Origin: Hsuehochloa calcarea
Taxonomy: Eukaryota > Streptophyta > Magnoliopsida > Poales > Poaceae
Direction of reading: 5' to 3'
Assembly (NCBI GenBank): GCA_036346395.1
Contig: CM070594.1
Coordinates: 29,917,385-29,981,384 of the forward strand
Length of the DNA: 64,000 nt
Part shown: positions 32,812 to 45,261 of the stretch, piece by piece
How positions within the stretch are numbered: position 1 is the stretch's first letter
How the letters are laid out: each line of letters opens with the position of its first letter
Position numbers and translations under genes: made by a program
Notes under the pieces: generated by a model
Told to the model about the DNA's origin: nothing
The model's database searches: none
Seen by the model: only the letters and a program-made list of their open reading frames with translations

Positions 32812-35202
32812 TGTAATACTCCGAAAAATAATATTAATATTAATAATCGCGTCTTAAGGGTCGGAGCGTAATTAATTAAATAGTAACAATAAATAATTAA
32901 TTAATAACATTTTAAGGGTCTGTGTGCGATTAAATAAAATAGTACATATAAAAAAATAGAATTTCAGAGTTTTTAGAGCTATATAAATAGATTTTGGGTT
33001 CTCTAGAAACCCTAGTTTTTCTTTTTGTTTCCACCGCGCCGCCAATTCTCCCTGCACACACATTGCTTTTTCTTTTCTTCCTACTGCTGTTTCTTTGCAT
33101 TGCCGCCATGTGTGCAGTCTTCTTGTTTGTCGCTGTTTTTTCTCTGCGTTGCTGCTTTTCTTCTTCTAGGCTCTGCTGATCATTCTTTGTTCCTGCAACC
33201 GAACCGGCCAGTGGTCTTTGTATTCTTCTGCCGTTTGTCCTCGCGGCGTGGAAGCCAGTCTTCTGCATTGTTTTCTCAGCTCTTGCCGAGATTGCGTGGA
33301 GGTTCTTTGCTGCTTGTTTCCATCATTGCGTTCTTCGCCTTGCTGATTCTTGGTCGCACCGATCTAGCTGCGTGGGAGCCACCGCCGCCGATTCTTCGCC
33401 GATCTGCTTGGTTTCTTTGTTCTTCTTGTCTTGCGAGCCAAGAGAACGCCGGAAGGGCCCAAAGAATTCCTTTGCACAAGACGCCAAATAGTGGGTAACG
33501 ATCTAGTATTTTTTCCCTCGATTTTGTATATTTAATTAGTCAGATTTTATAATTTCCTAATAGAGAGGCCGATTAATGAGTGTGATTAACCTGCTGTCCG
33601 TTGTACGATTTATTCGGATATCTTAGTGGCGGAATTTGGAAATCTCATCTACTAGTTAATTGTAGATAATTTCGATATCTTTCTATAGAATATTTTATCA
33701 TGTCAATCGGGCAAGTAGATTTCGAGTTATGATTTTCGGAAGACTGCTGTTTTTACGGTTGTCGTCTTTCGGCGATGTTTTGGTAGACTGTAGATTAAAA
33801 ATAGCAAATAGCATAATTAGAGTTTTTGATCTACATGAAAGTTGTAGATAATTGTCCAATGGTTCTTTAGAATCTGAGAACGCGCATTTTGGTTGAGTAA
33901 AACAAAAGTTATGAATTTAGAAAGACTGCTGTTCCGAAGCGGACAGACCGGCTTTCTGGGCTAAATACGGAGGGTTAGATGATTTAATTAGAAGACTTCG
34001 TAATCTAAGAAAATGTGGATAATTTTATAAAGAATCCAGAATGGGGTGGTTTGTTGTGATCGGACTTTCGAGTCAAAAGTTACGTTCGTTTTAGTACTAA
34101 GACCGCAATGGGTAACTTTTCGGTACCGGAGTAACGTGGTATATTTGGGGACGCGTAGGAGCGATGTCGATTGATTGTTGTTCTTATGATGCTGTAGCTT
34201 GTATTGAAATTTGTGTATTTAATGTAGGAGAGGCGCCGTACTTGTTGCCATCTGCTAGTTAAATTGTGCGTCGCAACTAGTAAAGGCAAGTGCATGGTAG
34301 ACAAATGATCAATGATCGATCATTTTTTCTTTATCTTCTATTACCATTATTGTTGTGCTTTTATCTTGTTTAATTGCAAACAATGGAATGACATGATTAT
34401 ATCTTTGTTGATAAACATGATGAAAAGTTGGATATGATGTTTATGATGGAGTTTACATGTTTGCATTCATAAGCATCTTTGCATATGAGCAGGTGATCAT
34501 GAATGATCACAACTCCACGGGAGTGGAGGAGGTCCCCGATCCTTATGGAGGAACGGGCTTGAGAGTGAATGTTGTCGCGAGCATTCACTCACGCTATACC
34601 GGTATACGCGAAAGAAGTGCATGTGGACATGTAGATTAGAATTGCATTGATACATGGGTTTAATGGATGTGAATCAAAGAGAATATAACTGCATGAGAAT
34701 ATTATTGGAAGTACCTATGATGATAATGAAGTTATTGAATGCTGTTGATTTATTATTGTTCGTTGTTTATGGATGTGTTTGCTGAGTCGTGGACTCACCC
34801 TTGCTCTATTGTTGTCTTTAGGTGATCTTCGAGGGTGCCGTAACTGAGAGCGAGTAGAGCACTTGGACAACACATGATCATTTACCTTCATAATCTTTTC
34901 ATTCAGAATGGGTTTACACTTGGACATGTTAGTTATTGAATAAAGTTTAGGATATCGTTTGGACTAGACTATTTGCTTTATTAGTTGGATTCATTGGTTG
35001 ATGTTATTTGGATTATTTACCTGGTTATAATTCCCATTGCTTATTTATTACCACTTGATCCATAATTATGCATGACCTTTTTGTGATCCATTGATATGAT
35101 TATCGTTATTTTCTTGCTGTAATTTTATAGTGTGTCGATAATTATTAGTTTAAAGTGTAGTGTGGTGGCATTCTAGGCTCAGTGTTGGGCTGGGGTGTTA
35201 CA
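32812..35202 (+). mobile_element. Solo LTR, same family as element 2
   Basis: 2391 bp from TGTAATACTCC to GGGTGTTACA, flanked by ATATC at 32807-32811 and 35203-35207. No internal sequence. It aligns along its length with 16601-19009 and lacks the anomalous CTG-site changes of that copy, for example CTATACCGGTATACGCG at 34594-34610 where 16601-19009 reads differently. It sits in the leader of the gypsy element whose gag starts at 36232. Confidence 0.92.
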
Positions 35203-35207
35203 ATATC

Positions 35208-36231
35208 ATCTTTCGCCATAGTTTAATTTAGCATGTTTAGTGTGTTTTGTTAGGTCTTAATCCACTCGTTCATAGTGTTTAGTTGCTGGTCGTGTTCCGT
35301 TGCGTCTCTTTTAGTTTTCCCTTCCACAAATTTTAATGTTCGTACTTGATTCCTGATTTATGCAACTAAACATTACTTATATCTTGTGGATTGCACGTTG
35401 TTTTATTCATGAACCCTTCGATCCGTTCGTGTGTCGTACCTATTGAGACTAGTTTGTTGTTGTGCTCGACGAACTGCTCTTAGGATTTTGAGACGCCAAG
35501 TTTTCGCAACTGGTACTGTTCGCATAACTTGCTATTAGTAGTTGGCCGTGAAAGAAACAAAAAAAGGGGTTGATTGATTAGCGCTGGCCGTGAGTGAAAA
35601 AAAGAAGAAGAGAGCAAAAGAAAAGGAGAAAAAAAAGAGAAACAAAGAACAAAAAAAACAGAAGGCAAACTTTTCGGCTATAGTTTTCAATCCTTTTATT
35701 TGTGCCAGTTTATATACTTGTATCCGCTGCTGTTCACGTACCATAATTTTGAGCAATCTTGTTCCCTCATATACAACTTTTGAGCACTAGCTAGCGTCTC
35801 TCCTTGAACTGTTGCAATACGAGCGTTCGCCTTCATACAAAATTGTTCATGTTATCGCTAATTTCTTTGATTGCAATAGTCCCATTATCCTTATGCGTGT
35901 GTTGCTGTCTACTCCTCACATATATTTATCGATCAGCAATTAGGCATTGTGAGTCTCGTTTGGATTGCTACCTAGCTCGACAATCTTTAAATTCTGAATT
36001 TGTTAGGTTGTTTTGCTCACCTAGCTCCACCAAAAACATCTGTGTCATGTATTGACTATCGTTCTTGATATTTGCTCGCACAATCTTGGTTGGTCGTTCG
36101 CTGCTATGAGCGTAAGTTTTTGTGGTCTTAATTTACATCGAACGGTACAACTTGCTTTGTTTCAGAGTAGTTGAGAGATTCCCACTTATTTTCCACATAT
36201 ATTGTCACTTGGTATTTTTGCTTCTGTAAAT
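35208..36231 (+). other. Long leader of the gypsy element
   Basis: Continues the sequence interrupted by the solo LTR and runs to the gag start. Non-coding. A purine-rich, A-rich stretch lies at 35550-35670. No gene is seen. Confidence 0.55.
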
Positions 36232-36430
36232 ATGTCAAGAAGCGAGCAGGACAAGGATCTGGACGACAACCTTACTGATCCGGTCACCAAGATGCACTAC
36301 CATACACTTCGTGCCACGCTTCAGGAAGAGTTCCGGGCTGAGGTTGACCAGGTGCGCGGCGACCTTGGGCGTGTCCAAACCAACTTGGACGACTTGGGGA
36401 CAGATTTCCAGAAGCTATCTCGTCACTGTC
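36232..36430 (+). pseudogene. Ty3/gypsy gag N-terminus, truncated
   Basis: ATG 36232 opens MSRSEQDKDLDDNL, then a charged coiled-coil-like stretch (EEFRAEVDQVRGDLGRVQTN) with heptad-like spacing. The frame meets unrelated DNA near 36430 after about 66 codons. An N-terminal helix before the capsid is usual in the large gypsy clades. Start chosen because it is the first ATG after the leader and fits that pattern; an earlier non-ATG extension has no support. Confidence 0.6.
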
Positions 36431-37822
36431 GATCCTAACATCCAAAACTCCTACAATGAACTTTTGGTATAAATGATAGGAAACTCTTAGATTCGATTAC
36501 CAAAATTTCCCACAATCCAAACAATATCCTCAGTCATTAATGTCAACATTCCTCACTAATCAATTAACTACCCAAAAACGATTAACTTTGCCAATCTTGG
36601 ACCCTTAATAGACCACACCATTCAATTTCACCTACATAACCTTGTAAATTACACAAACGCAATACCCTAGCTATTTGATAATTCTAATATTCCACCAATA
36701 TGAGCAAATATTTATGGATCACCATTCACTATAGGTTGTACTAGTTGTAACAACATAATCGGTTTTGCCCCGAACAGCCAACATTCCTTTTAGATCCAAT
36801 TTTCTATAAGATTTATATCACAAAATCAATTCATCATCAAATGCTCCTCGATTAACTTGCAACCCAAGGTCTCACAACATCATATACTTCATCACTACTA
36901 ACCAAATGCCACTATATACTCTATAAGGTTTTGTAAAATAAATCGATTATTTTTTTCCAAAAGAAGAGACAAATAAAATAATTTTTCAGCATAGAGAAAA
37001 ATATTTTCTTTTCGCAGTAAACATAAGACCGAAAGAAATAGTCAACTAACAAGGACATTGAAAAAACCAAAAGCGGAGACCATAGTTGAGGACACAAGTC
37101 CCACCAAAAAGAGAATATCAAACCTCGAATAAGAATAATGCATTGTTTTTTTTTGAAACTGGAGGAACTATTATGTGGCTAAACAACAAGCTTAAGTATG
37201 GTTCAATAAGTTACAAGTTACCAACTTGACTTCAACCTCAAGTACTCTTACTACACTCTTTCTTTTAACACGGAAAACAGCTCTTTGACTACAAAAAAAC
37301 TTTACCAGCTCGTACAAGATAAGTTCTTAAGACCAGACTACATGAACCACTTAAGAACCAGTAAAATCCTTCAACACGTCATTTTTCTTAGAACAATTTC
37401 AACTACCACATAAATCATGAGGCCCAAATGATCACAGCCGCAAAACTCAAAATATTTTCATTTACAGGTTATCAGGAATGGCAGACGCATTATTCTCCTC
37501 TTAAAGGAATCAACATCACTCTCACAACCATATACTGTTAACCTTTCTAACATCATATAATGCACTCCTGGTAAGAATCAACATATCTTAATATTCCATC
37601 ATAACCATTCCCAAAAGGAACACAATAAATTATTTCATACCCCTTTTTTATCTCAATAAGATTGCAACCATCAACTTGTTTTAGAGAATATCTAATGCAC
37701 AAACCACTCTATCGAAGCCAACCTCTTTTGACAAAGGCATGCTACCACAAGTCATCCCTGCAAAGCACATATGTATAATTCACTTTTAAATTTTAACCCT
37801 TCACCTATTGGCAATGCTCAAC
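36431..37822 (-). mobile_element. Fragment E: decayed internal region of a non-autonomous gypsy element
   Basis: Aligns by eye with element A from about 41668 and element B from about 52948: shared stretches include AATCCAAACAATATCCTCA and AATGAACTTTTGGTATA-like words. No LTR lies at its left edge; it joins the gag at 36430 directly, so it is truncated. Its right side is interrupted by LTR G at 37823. Remote likeness to RT coding DNA exists (ATTGAGGAT on the minus strand in the place of the RT word IED), but no frame is open. Confidence 0.65.
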
Positions 37823-37974
37823 TGTAATATCCCGAAAGTGAATCGGCTTTTCGGAAGAAGTCTCGGGAGAGGGAGTGAAACAAAAATCCAGAATTATCTT
37901 TTTCATCGGGGGGTTTTCAGCATTTTTCCGGCAACATGGGCCTGGGCCGCAGCCCAGGAGGGGCCCATGAGGGG
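37823..37974 (+). mobile_element. LTR G, first 152 bp
   Basis: Begins TGTAATATCCCG and continues through GGGCC-rich sequence (GGGCCTGGGCCGCAGCCCAG) homologous to the start of element C's LTR read on the minus strand. Interrupted at 37974 by element C, which lies in the opposite orientation. The remainder would lie beyond the right end of the window. Confidence 0.7.
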
Positions 37975-38345
37975 TGTAACACCCTGACTATAAGGAAGTC
38001 AAGATGTCACCTACAATCACTACTCTTTAGAATAATAACATCAAAACGCATGACAAGGTGAAGGAGTTAATAAGGATATACGGAAATAAGGATTCATCAT
38101 CAAGTTTAATCAACGGAATGGAAACAAACAATTCAGAGGGATACGGTAGTTATGACCAAAATGACTTCTTACAATTCAACACAAGACATAAATAACGACA
38201 ATAAAAGTTCTCAAAATATTTGGATTATGGTAGTGAGTGCATCGTGTTGAACTACCCTCCACGAGATCATTCTTCCTTATCATTTACCTAAATAAAACAA
38301 CAAAGCAAGAATGAGCCAAAGACTCAGCAAGTACTTGTATGTAAC
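37975..38345 (-). mobile_element. Element C 3' LTR, first part
   Basis: TGTAACACCCTGACTATAAG opens the reversed LTR, matching the end of the solo LTR 6683-8849. It is interrupted after 371 bp by element A, with target duplication GTAAC (38341-38345 and 61356-61360), and resumes at 61361. Combined length ~2170 bp, as in 6683-8849. Confidence 0.9.
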
Positions 38346-40508
38346 TGTAACACCCCAGCCCAACATTGAGCCTGGAATGCCACTAAACTACTATAACCAT
38401 CTAATTTACATCAACTTACTATAAAATTTCAGCAAGCATAACAACATTAAAACCCATCCACGGGTCGCATTAACACAAGCATAACACTATGACAATCATA
38501 GATAAATTAGACCTAAGAGCATAGCAAAATAATTAACCAAGATTAACATAAACCAAGCATCTATGGTTATTCAATACCATCATGTCCTAGACATAAATAT
38601 TCATGTTATTCTAAAAGTTTCTCATGTCCAATGAATCAAATAATTGGGTGAAGTGCATGATTCCAAGTGTGCTAGCCCTTCCCGAGTAAAACATCATCAC
38701 TGGTCACCTAAAAACAACAATAGAGCAAGAATGAGTCCAAGACTCAAAGAAATACATAATAAAACCATAAAAATAGTTTATTAACCATAATCAAAGTTAT
38801 CATCATCATCCATTTAGTTAATGCCATTGTCATTCTCAAACAAACAAGCCATATTCTATATAGGTAAAGTTGCACAATTTAACAATTTACTTAGATATGC
38901 GAATGCACCAACATGCTCATGCTCATATGCATCTCATCAGCTGATACCGGTATAGCGGAGTGTTCACCCGTCGATGACACACTCTATCCTTCACTCCCGT
39001 GAAGTCCCCACCAAAGTAGGATTTTATCTAGAGCTCTCCGGACTAGTCATGTATCTTTCTCACCGACCTCACCGAATAGTTACATGACTTTCTCACCGAC
39101 TGCTCATGCAACCCCTGTCATGATGAATGTAAATGATGCGACATCTTTATTTATTCATCAACATAGTCCATCTCATTAACTCAATATCTCCTCCTCATTA
39201 TCTCAATATCATAATCTCATTATCATAATCTCATTCACTCAAGGTCATCAATATCATGTATAAGAATAAGCTGAACAAAAGTATAATAAATAGCATGATA
39301 AGTAATAACAATGATCATGGTGAACAACCCATTGTTCACCACTCTACCATGTACTTGCCTTCCGCGCTGTGACGAGTTAGGAGGCAACGACGGAATTCTC
39401 CACTCCCCCCCACCGCCTACACAAATATTTATTCGAAATAAGAATAACAAGACATGATGTGGCTACAAGCGTTTTACCATAACCCTCTATCTAATCAACA
39501 TAACCAAAAACTCAAAATGACGAATTAACTAATCAGCCAATATCGGCCCTTCTGATCAGCAGTACGAGAAAAATCATAATTAAATATCTATAACTCCGAA
39601 TGACTTGAAACCAGTGCTCAAATACTCTTAACTTAACAGGCTACGAAACTCTAGTTGGTGGGGTTCTTTGATTCGGCCAAACCAGTGGTCTAAACAACCG
39701 TTGAAAATAACTGACAGACATCTGTCCAGAATACAGCACAGCAGTAAAGAACACGGCATAACTTTTACTCTACAGATCCAATTGAGATGATCTTTATCAA
39801 CTCAGAAAGATACTTTCAAGGGCTACAAAAACCTAGTTGGGTGGAAGTTCTGAATCTGACTCTAACTAGATCAAAACCGAGGGGCAAACCGACAGTTCCA
39901 ACTTCTCAGGCAGACAGGACAGCGCGCGATTAAAAATTCATATCTCCTAAACCGTAAGACGGAATCTAGTGATCTCGGTGCCAACATAGAGATAACGACA
40001 TCAGGAACAAAACTCTAGAAGACGAAAATACCAGATTCGGCCTCTAAATAAATCATAATGACCCGACAAGAAAATCTGCCAAATCACGTCAGCTCTCCTG
40101 GACAGTCGCGGTAAAACTACCATATCTCCTAAACCGTAACTCCAAATCAGATGATCTCGGTGCCAAAAGAAAGCTAAGACCAAGGGCTACAACTTTCTAA
40201 GAGGTGAGATGATCAGAAAACGTACGGAACTTACCCAAATCTGACGAACAAAAGCGCTGGCGCAGGGGAAGGTGGAAGTGGCGGCTCCAAGTGGGGGAAA
40301 GGGGAAAAGAGGAGTGGGGCTAGGGTTTTGGGGGGTGGGGTTCCCCCCTTATGGCCGGCCAAACACATGGGCTTCCCCACAGGCGCTGCCCAAAGTTGTC
40401 GAATAAAAGTGGAAAACCCCCTATTTTTCTCAGAATTTCTATTCCTTTCTTTGCATTTTTCTCCTCCGACTGAATCTCTAATTATCGATCCATTTCCGGG
40501 GTATTACA
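38346..40508 (-). mobile_element. Element A 3' LTR
   Basis: 2163 bp from TGTAACACCCCAG to GGGGTATTACA. The polypurine block follows at 40509. It is nearly identical to the 5' LTR of the same element (44547-45261 plus 59890-61355), with differences mainly around the GGGCC-rich stretch near 40378-40395. A telo-box-like CTAGGGTTT is at 40320-40328. ~180-bp units lie at 39580-40210. The 3' end (minus sense) is shared with element B's LTR; the 5' end is not. Confidence 0.92.
39580..40210 (-). repeat. ~180-bp degenerate tandem units in LTR A
   Basis: The word ATAACTTTT/ATATCTCC recurs at 39590, 39758, 39940 and 40122 (spacings 168, 182 and 182). Each is followed in phase by a GATGATCTt/GTGATCTCGG word, an ACTC.AGTTGG word and a TTCGGCC word. 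Last two units share CATATCTCCTAAACCGTAA. Confidence 0.8.
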
Positions 40509-43500
40509 TTCTACCCCCCTTAACAGAATTTGACCCCGAATTCTACCAATGAAACGAATACACGATTAAAAATATCACAGAATTGCAATCAACGAATTAG
40601 CACATATCAGAAACGAACATGTCTAAATACTACTCGCACATGCGAGACTCTAGCCCTGAAGTGGCCTCTCTCTCGGACTAGAGAAACCACAACACAAAAA
40701 TGTAACACGATGACTGACCTAACGCCCAACCTGAACTTTCTAGGTTCACTCATTAGAAGAGGATCGAAGGTAAGACCTTACTTCACGGTCAACGCCTTTT
40801 ACTAAATCTCAAACTTTGAATGGCTCACCGCTCACTCACCTTTAATACAACAGACGTTGTGTACTTCGCGAATGAACCCAAGACGGACAAAACGATATGC
40901 TAACTTCCCAATTTCTGCTAGTTTCGGGAACGAAGAGAATCCAATTGGAAATAGAGAGTCCTCATCGCATCCACGCAATGCTAACTCTCCACCAAAAAAG
41001 GTAAAATCCCAAAATTTGACATTTCAACACGAAAATAAATCTATTTTCTAAATAGGCGCTTCTTAATGAACACCACGACAAACTAAAGAAGAAACCACTC
41101 GAATGCCCAAATTAAATACTTCTTTTGGTTTGTCCGAATTAAAATGAATCATACATGCCAACACAACGCCAACTCAGATTATGGAAACAATAAAACAACA
41201 CATAACTCAAACGAAATCAGAAAACGCTTCACTAACCGAGGAAACATCCATTTCCTCGCCTTTCCCTTTAGGAGTAAAACTTCTCTCGAACCTTGGAATT
41301 AGAATTCATCGCATACCACATGAGCTAAAACCTTTAATTGAACATCCTCAAATTATGCTCAAACTGAAATACATCATTAACACCATTGTGAAGAGTCTCC
41401 ATTTAATCCTCCAATTACTCTAGGCATCTCATTCTACTAATCAACATTAATTTGATTGAAGGCACCCAAAGCGCCACAAAATAGACCCACACAATCACAT
41501 TACCTCTAATTTTCAAGAACAACTCGAGAATCATCAAGACACACGCCATGTACTACATCAGAAAGGTTCTATCAATGATCATTCCACTGCTCAGGAAACT
41601 CTATTATTCCACTTTCTTTACACACACTCATTGTGTGACCAAAGGTCTAGCATAAAAATGTAAAGCCCAGATTCAACCTCTAAGACTCTTACAATGAACT
41701 TCTGGTATACTTGATAGGAAATTCTTTGATCGGATAACTAAAATTCCTGGAATCCAAACAATATCCTCAATCATTAATATCAACATTCCTCACTAATCAA
41801 GTAACTGCCTAATGTGATTAGCTTCACCAAACTTGAACCCCCTAAACCACACTATTCCATTTCACCCACACGACCGCAACATACACATTCGTAAGACTCT
41901 AACTAATTGACCAAGTTCTAAACTTTTGAATATTTCAATATTCCACCGACATGAACAAGGGTTCTTGAATTACAATTCACTACTGGTTTTACTAGTTGTA
42001 ACAACATAATCAGTTTTACCTCAACGACCATCATTCCTTTTGGATCCAATTCTCTACAAGATTTATATCACAAAATCAATTCTTCCTCCAATGCTCTTGA
42101 AATAACTTACAACATCAGGTCTCACATCAACATATACTTGACCACTACTAACCGCATGCCACTGTATACCTCATAAGGTTTTCTAAAACAAATTGATGAA
42201 GTGGCAAATAAAATGTTTTTTTTTTTAGACCCGAAAAAATGTTTTCTTTTCGCAACAAACATAAGACCGGGAGAAATAGACAAATAACAAGGATCTCAGA
42301 AAAGCAAAAGCGGAGACCACAATTGAGGGCACAAGTCCCACAAAAAGAGAATATGAAATCTCAAATAAAACAAAGCACCACTTTTGAAAATCGAGAAACT
42401 CCTATGGGGCAAAAATAGAAAGTTTAGGCACACTTCAAGTAAACTGTGAGTTACAAAACTTGACTTCGATCTCGAATACTTCTACTTCACTCTTTCTTTA
42501 ACAAAGAAAGTAATTCTTTTTTATTATAACGTCACGTTGCCCACTCAAACAAGAAAAGTTGTAAGACCAAATCACATGAATCACTTAAGAACCAATAAAG
42601 CTTTCCAACAAGCCACTTGCTCAATCCAATCCCACTACTACATAAACCATGAACTACAAAAGATCACGGATGCAAAACATGAAAATTTTCATTTGAGCGA
42701 TACCACAGTGACGATCAAATTACCTTCTTTCTATAAGAATCGACAACAGACTACCAATCTATTGTCGATAATCTTACTAACATCCGTAATAATACATCGT
42801 TAACTAAAATTCATCATAGTCTAACCTTCCATTGTACAGACTCTCTAAAACTCACCAAATTATTTCATACTACTTTATCATCTCGTCCTCAAATCGAGAG
42901 TCCACCAAAAGCTTACAAACTACTACAACAACAGCTTTATTTTAGCAGAGATCTACTACACAAATCAAAATGTTACACCAAAACCCTTTCATTATGGACA
43001 TGCTATCGTCTGACAATTCCACTATCATGAAAGCATAGGCCACCAATTAAATCCCATAGTTCAACTCTTATAGATGCTCAACACCAAACGTCAACACACA
43101 ATTGTTGCACTCCAACCACTGTTGCTATCAACTGGCTTCATCAAGAAATCTAGATGCTACCTAATTTCCTTTTCAAATCACATGAACAATCGCAAATACA
43201 TGTTCAACTGTCCATCCTCATATTCATATTTCGGTGCAAAATCCCGACAAAACTTCCAAAATCATAGCCTTCTATCGATCAAAAAGTCTCAACAACTCTG
43301 CAACCAAATTCGTCCAATTATTCTAGTTAAAATAACTATCTAGAAACTCCTTCCATAATATAAAATCATCTAGTATCTACAGATAAGATAACTCCAAGAT
43401 TAATATCCACTATAGTAATAATCTAGCATCTCCCCAACTTTTCCTTCCCACACAGTAAGATTAATCCACTGAGACCAACTAATCCAACAAGTTTAGCAAA

Positions 43501-44546
43501 ACTAAATAATTTTAATGATCATACCGGTCATCAATGTTCTACAATTCTTAATAACTCCTTTTAATCCAATTAGGTATAGCCATACTATTAATCATAGTTC
43601 ATCAAGAACTACCACATGACACCATCAAGTTAATCAACTTTCCTTCCAAGGTTCTTGGTTAAGATTAATTATACACCACACTACGCACTCCAACTTGATA
43701 ACCCATACCATATCCATTAATTTATTTAATTACAACCTTTAACTTAACCACAACAAGACATTGCTAAAGGGTTTTAATATTTTCTTTTATAACAGAGAAG
43801 CATTCAACTTCAATACTCAAAATACCCAAAAGAAATACATTGGATCAAAGCTTCCACATGTTAAAGGACTTGAAAAGAAAACTTTCGTTATCCAAAATAC
43901 CAAGCTAACAAATGAGTCATTTTTTCCCAACAAGAAAGGCAGATCTCGTGAAAAGATCAACATTGCAAATTAACGACGTTCACAAGAAACAACAACAGAT
44001 CAACAGTCAGGAGAACAAATAATAACTTAATAGAACCAACAAAGACCAATGAAAATACATTAATCGCATTGTAAATACTAACCAAGAAAATTCATCAACC
44101 GCAACTATAACATGAATAATCAAATTCAAACTCAAGGAAGAAAACAACTTTTCTAAAGAAACATAACCTCAACACTGTAACTAAGTTACCCGATGTAAAC
44201 ACTTCACCACTATCATACAACCAACAGTGATATAACTTGGCCATGCCTATGGCCACAACCACAATCTCTACCTCTCGACTATCATGACCCATAACAATCA
44301 CATAATCAAATCATAAGTAGTCAGAACCAATTCATAACATAAATCATCAATACAACATAACGGAAGCGTAAATGCGATACTCATCCCATTCCCATCCCAT
44401 GCACCAAAGGTGTCAAAATTTTAAGTTAATTAACCATTATCAAATTTGGGTTTATTTTACAAGTCCTAAAACAAGTTTTAGCAATTTTAGGTTAACTAAG
44501 TTATTAATCTATTCACCACGGACCTGAAACCCGCTCTGATACCAAC
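40509..44546 (-). pseudogene. Element A internal region, non-coding gag-pol wreck
   Basis: Four kilobases without a convincing coding frame. At its left end the polypurine block TTCTACCCCCCTTAA (reversed) is kept. The stretch 40640-40860 corresponds in order to the pol tail seen in element B and again in element C (63270-63520). RT-like traces are near 41668-41830. The gag start region is near 44245-44290 (CATGACCC and TCTCGACTATCATG-like words). A primer-binding site closes it at 44533-44544. Since the two LTRs are nearly identical, the decay predates this insertion: the element moved with proteins from elsewhere. Confidence 0.75.
44533..44544 (-). other. Primer-binding site of element A
   Basis: GCTCTGATACCA on the plus strand (TGGTATCAGAGC on minus), two bases from the 5' LTR at 44547. 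Confidence 0.9.
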
Positions 44547-45261
44547 TGTAACACCCCAGCCCAACAATGAGCCTGGAATGCCACTAAACTACTATAACCA
44601 TCTAACTTACATCAACTTACTATAAAATTTCAGCAAGCATAACAACATTAAAACCCATCCACGGGTCGCATTAACGCAAGCATAACACTATGACAATCAT
44701 AGATAAATTAGACCTAAGAGCATAGCAAAATAATTAACCAAGATTAACATAAACCAAGCATCTATGGTTATTCAATACCATCATGTCCTAGACATAAATA
44801 TTCATGTTATTCTAAAAGTTTCTCATGTCCAATGAATCAAATAATTGGGTGAAGTGCATGATTCCAAGTGTGCTAGCCCTTCCCGAGTAAAACATCATCA
44901 CTGGTCACCTAAAAACAACAATAGAGCAAGAATGAGTCCAAGACTCAGCAAATACATAATAAAGCCATAAACAATAGTTTATTAACCATAATCAAAGTTA
45001 TCATCATCATCCATTTAGTTAATGCCATTGTCATTCTCAAACAAACAAGCCATATTCTATATAGGTAAAGTTGCACAATTTAACAATTTACTTAGATATG
45101 CGAATGCACCAACATGCTCATGCTCATATGCATCTCATCAGCTGATACCGGTATAGCGGAGTGTTCACCCGTCGATGACACACTCTATCTTTCACTCCCG
45201 TGAAGTCCCCACCAAAGTAGGATTTTATCTAGAGCTCTCCGGACTAGTCATGTATCTTTCT
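44547..45261 (-). mobile_element. Element A 5' LTR, first part
   Basis: Matches 38346-39060 almost base for base, then is interrupted after ATCTTTCT by solo LTR H. It resumes at 59890. Target duplication of H: TTTCT at 45257-45261 and 59890-59894. Confidence 0.92.
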
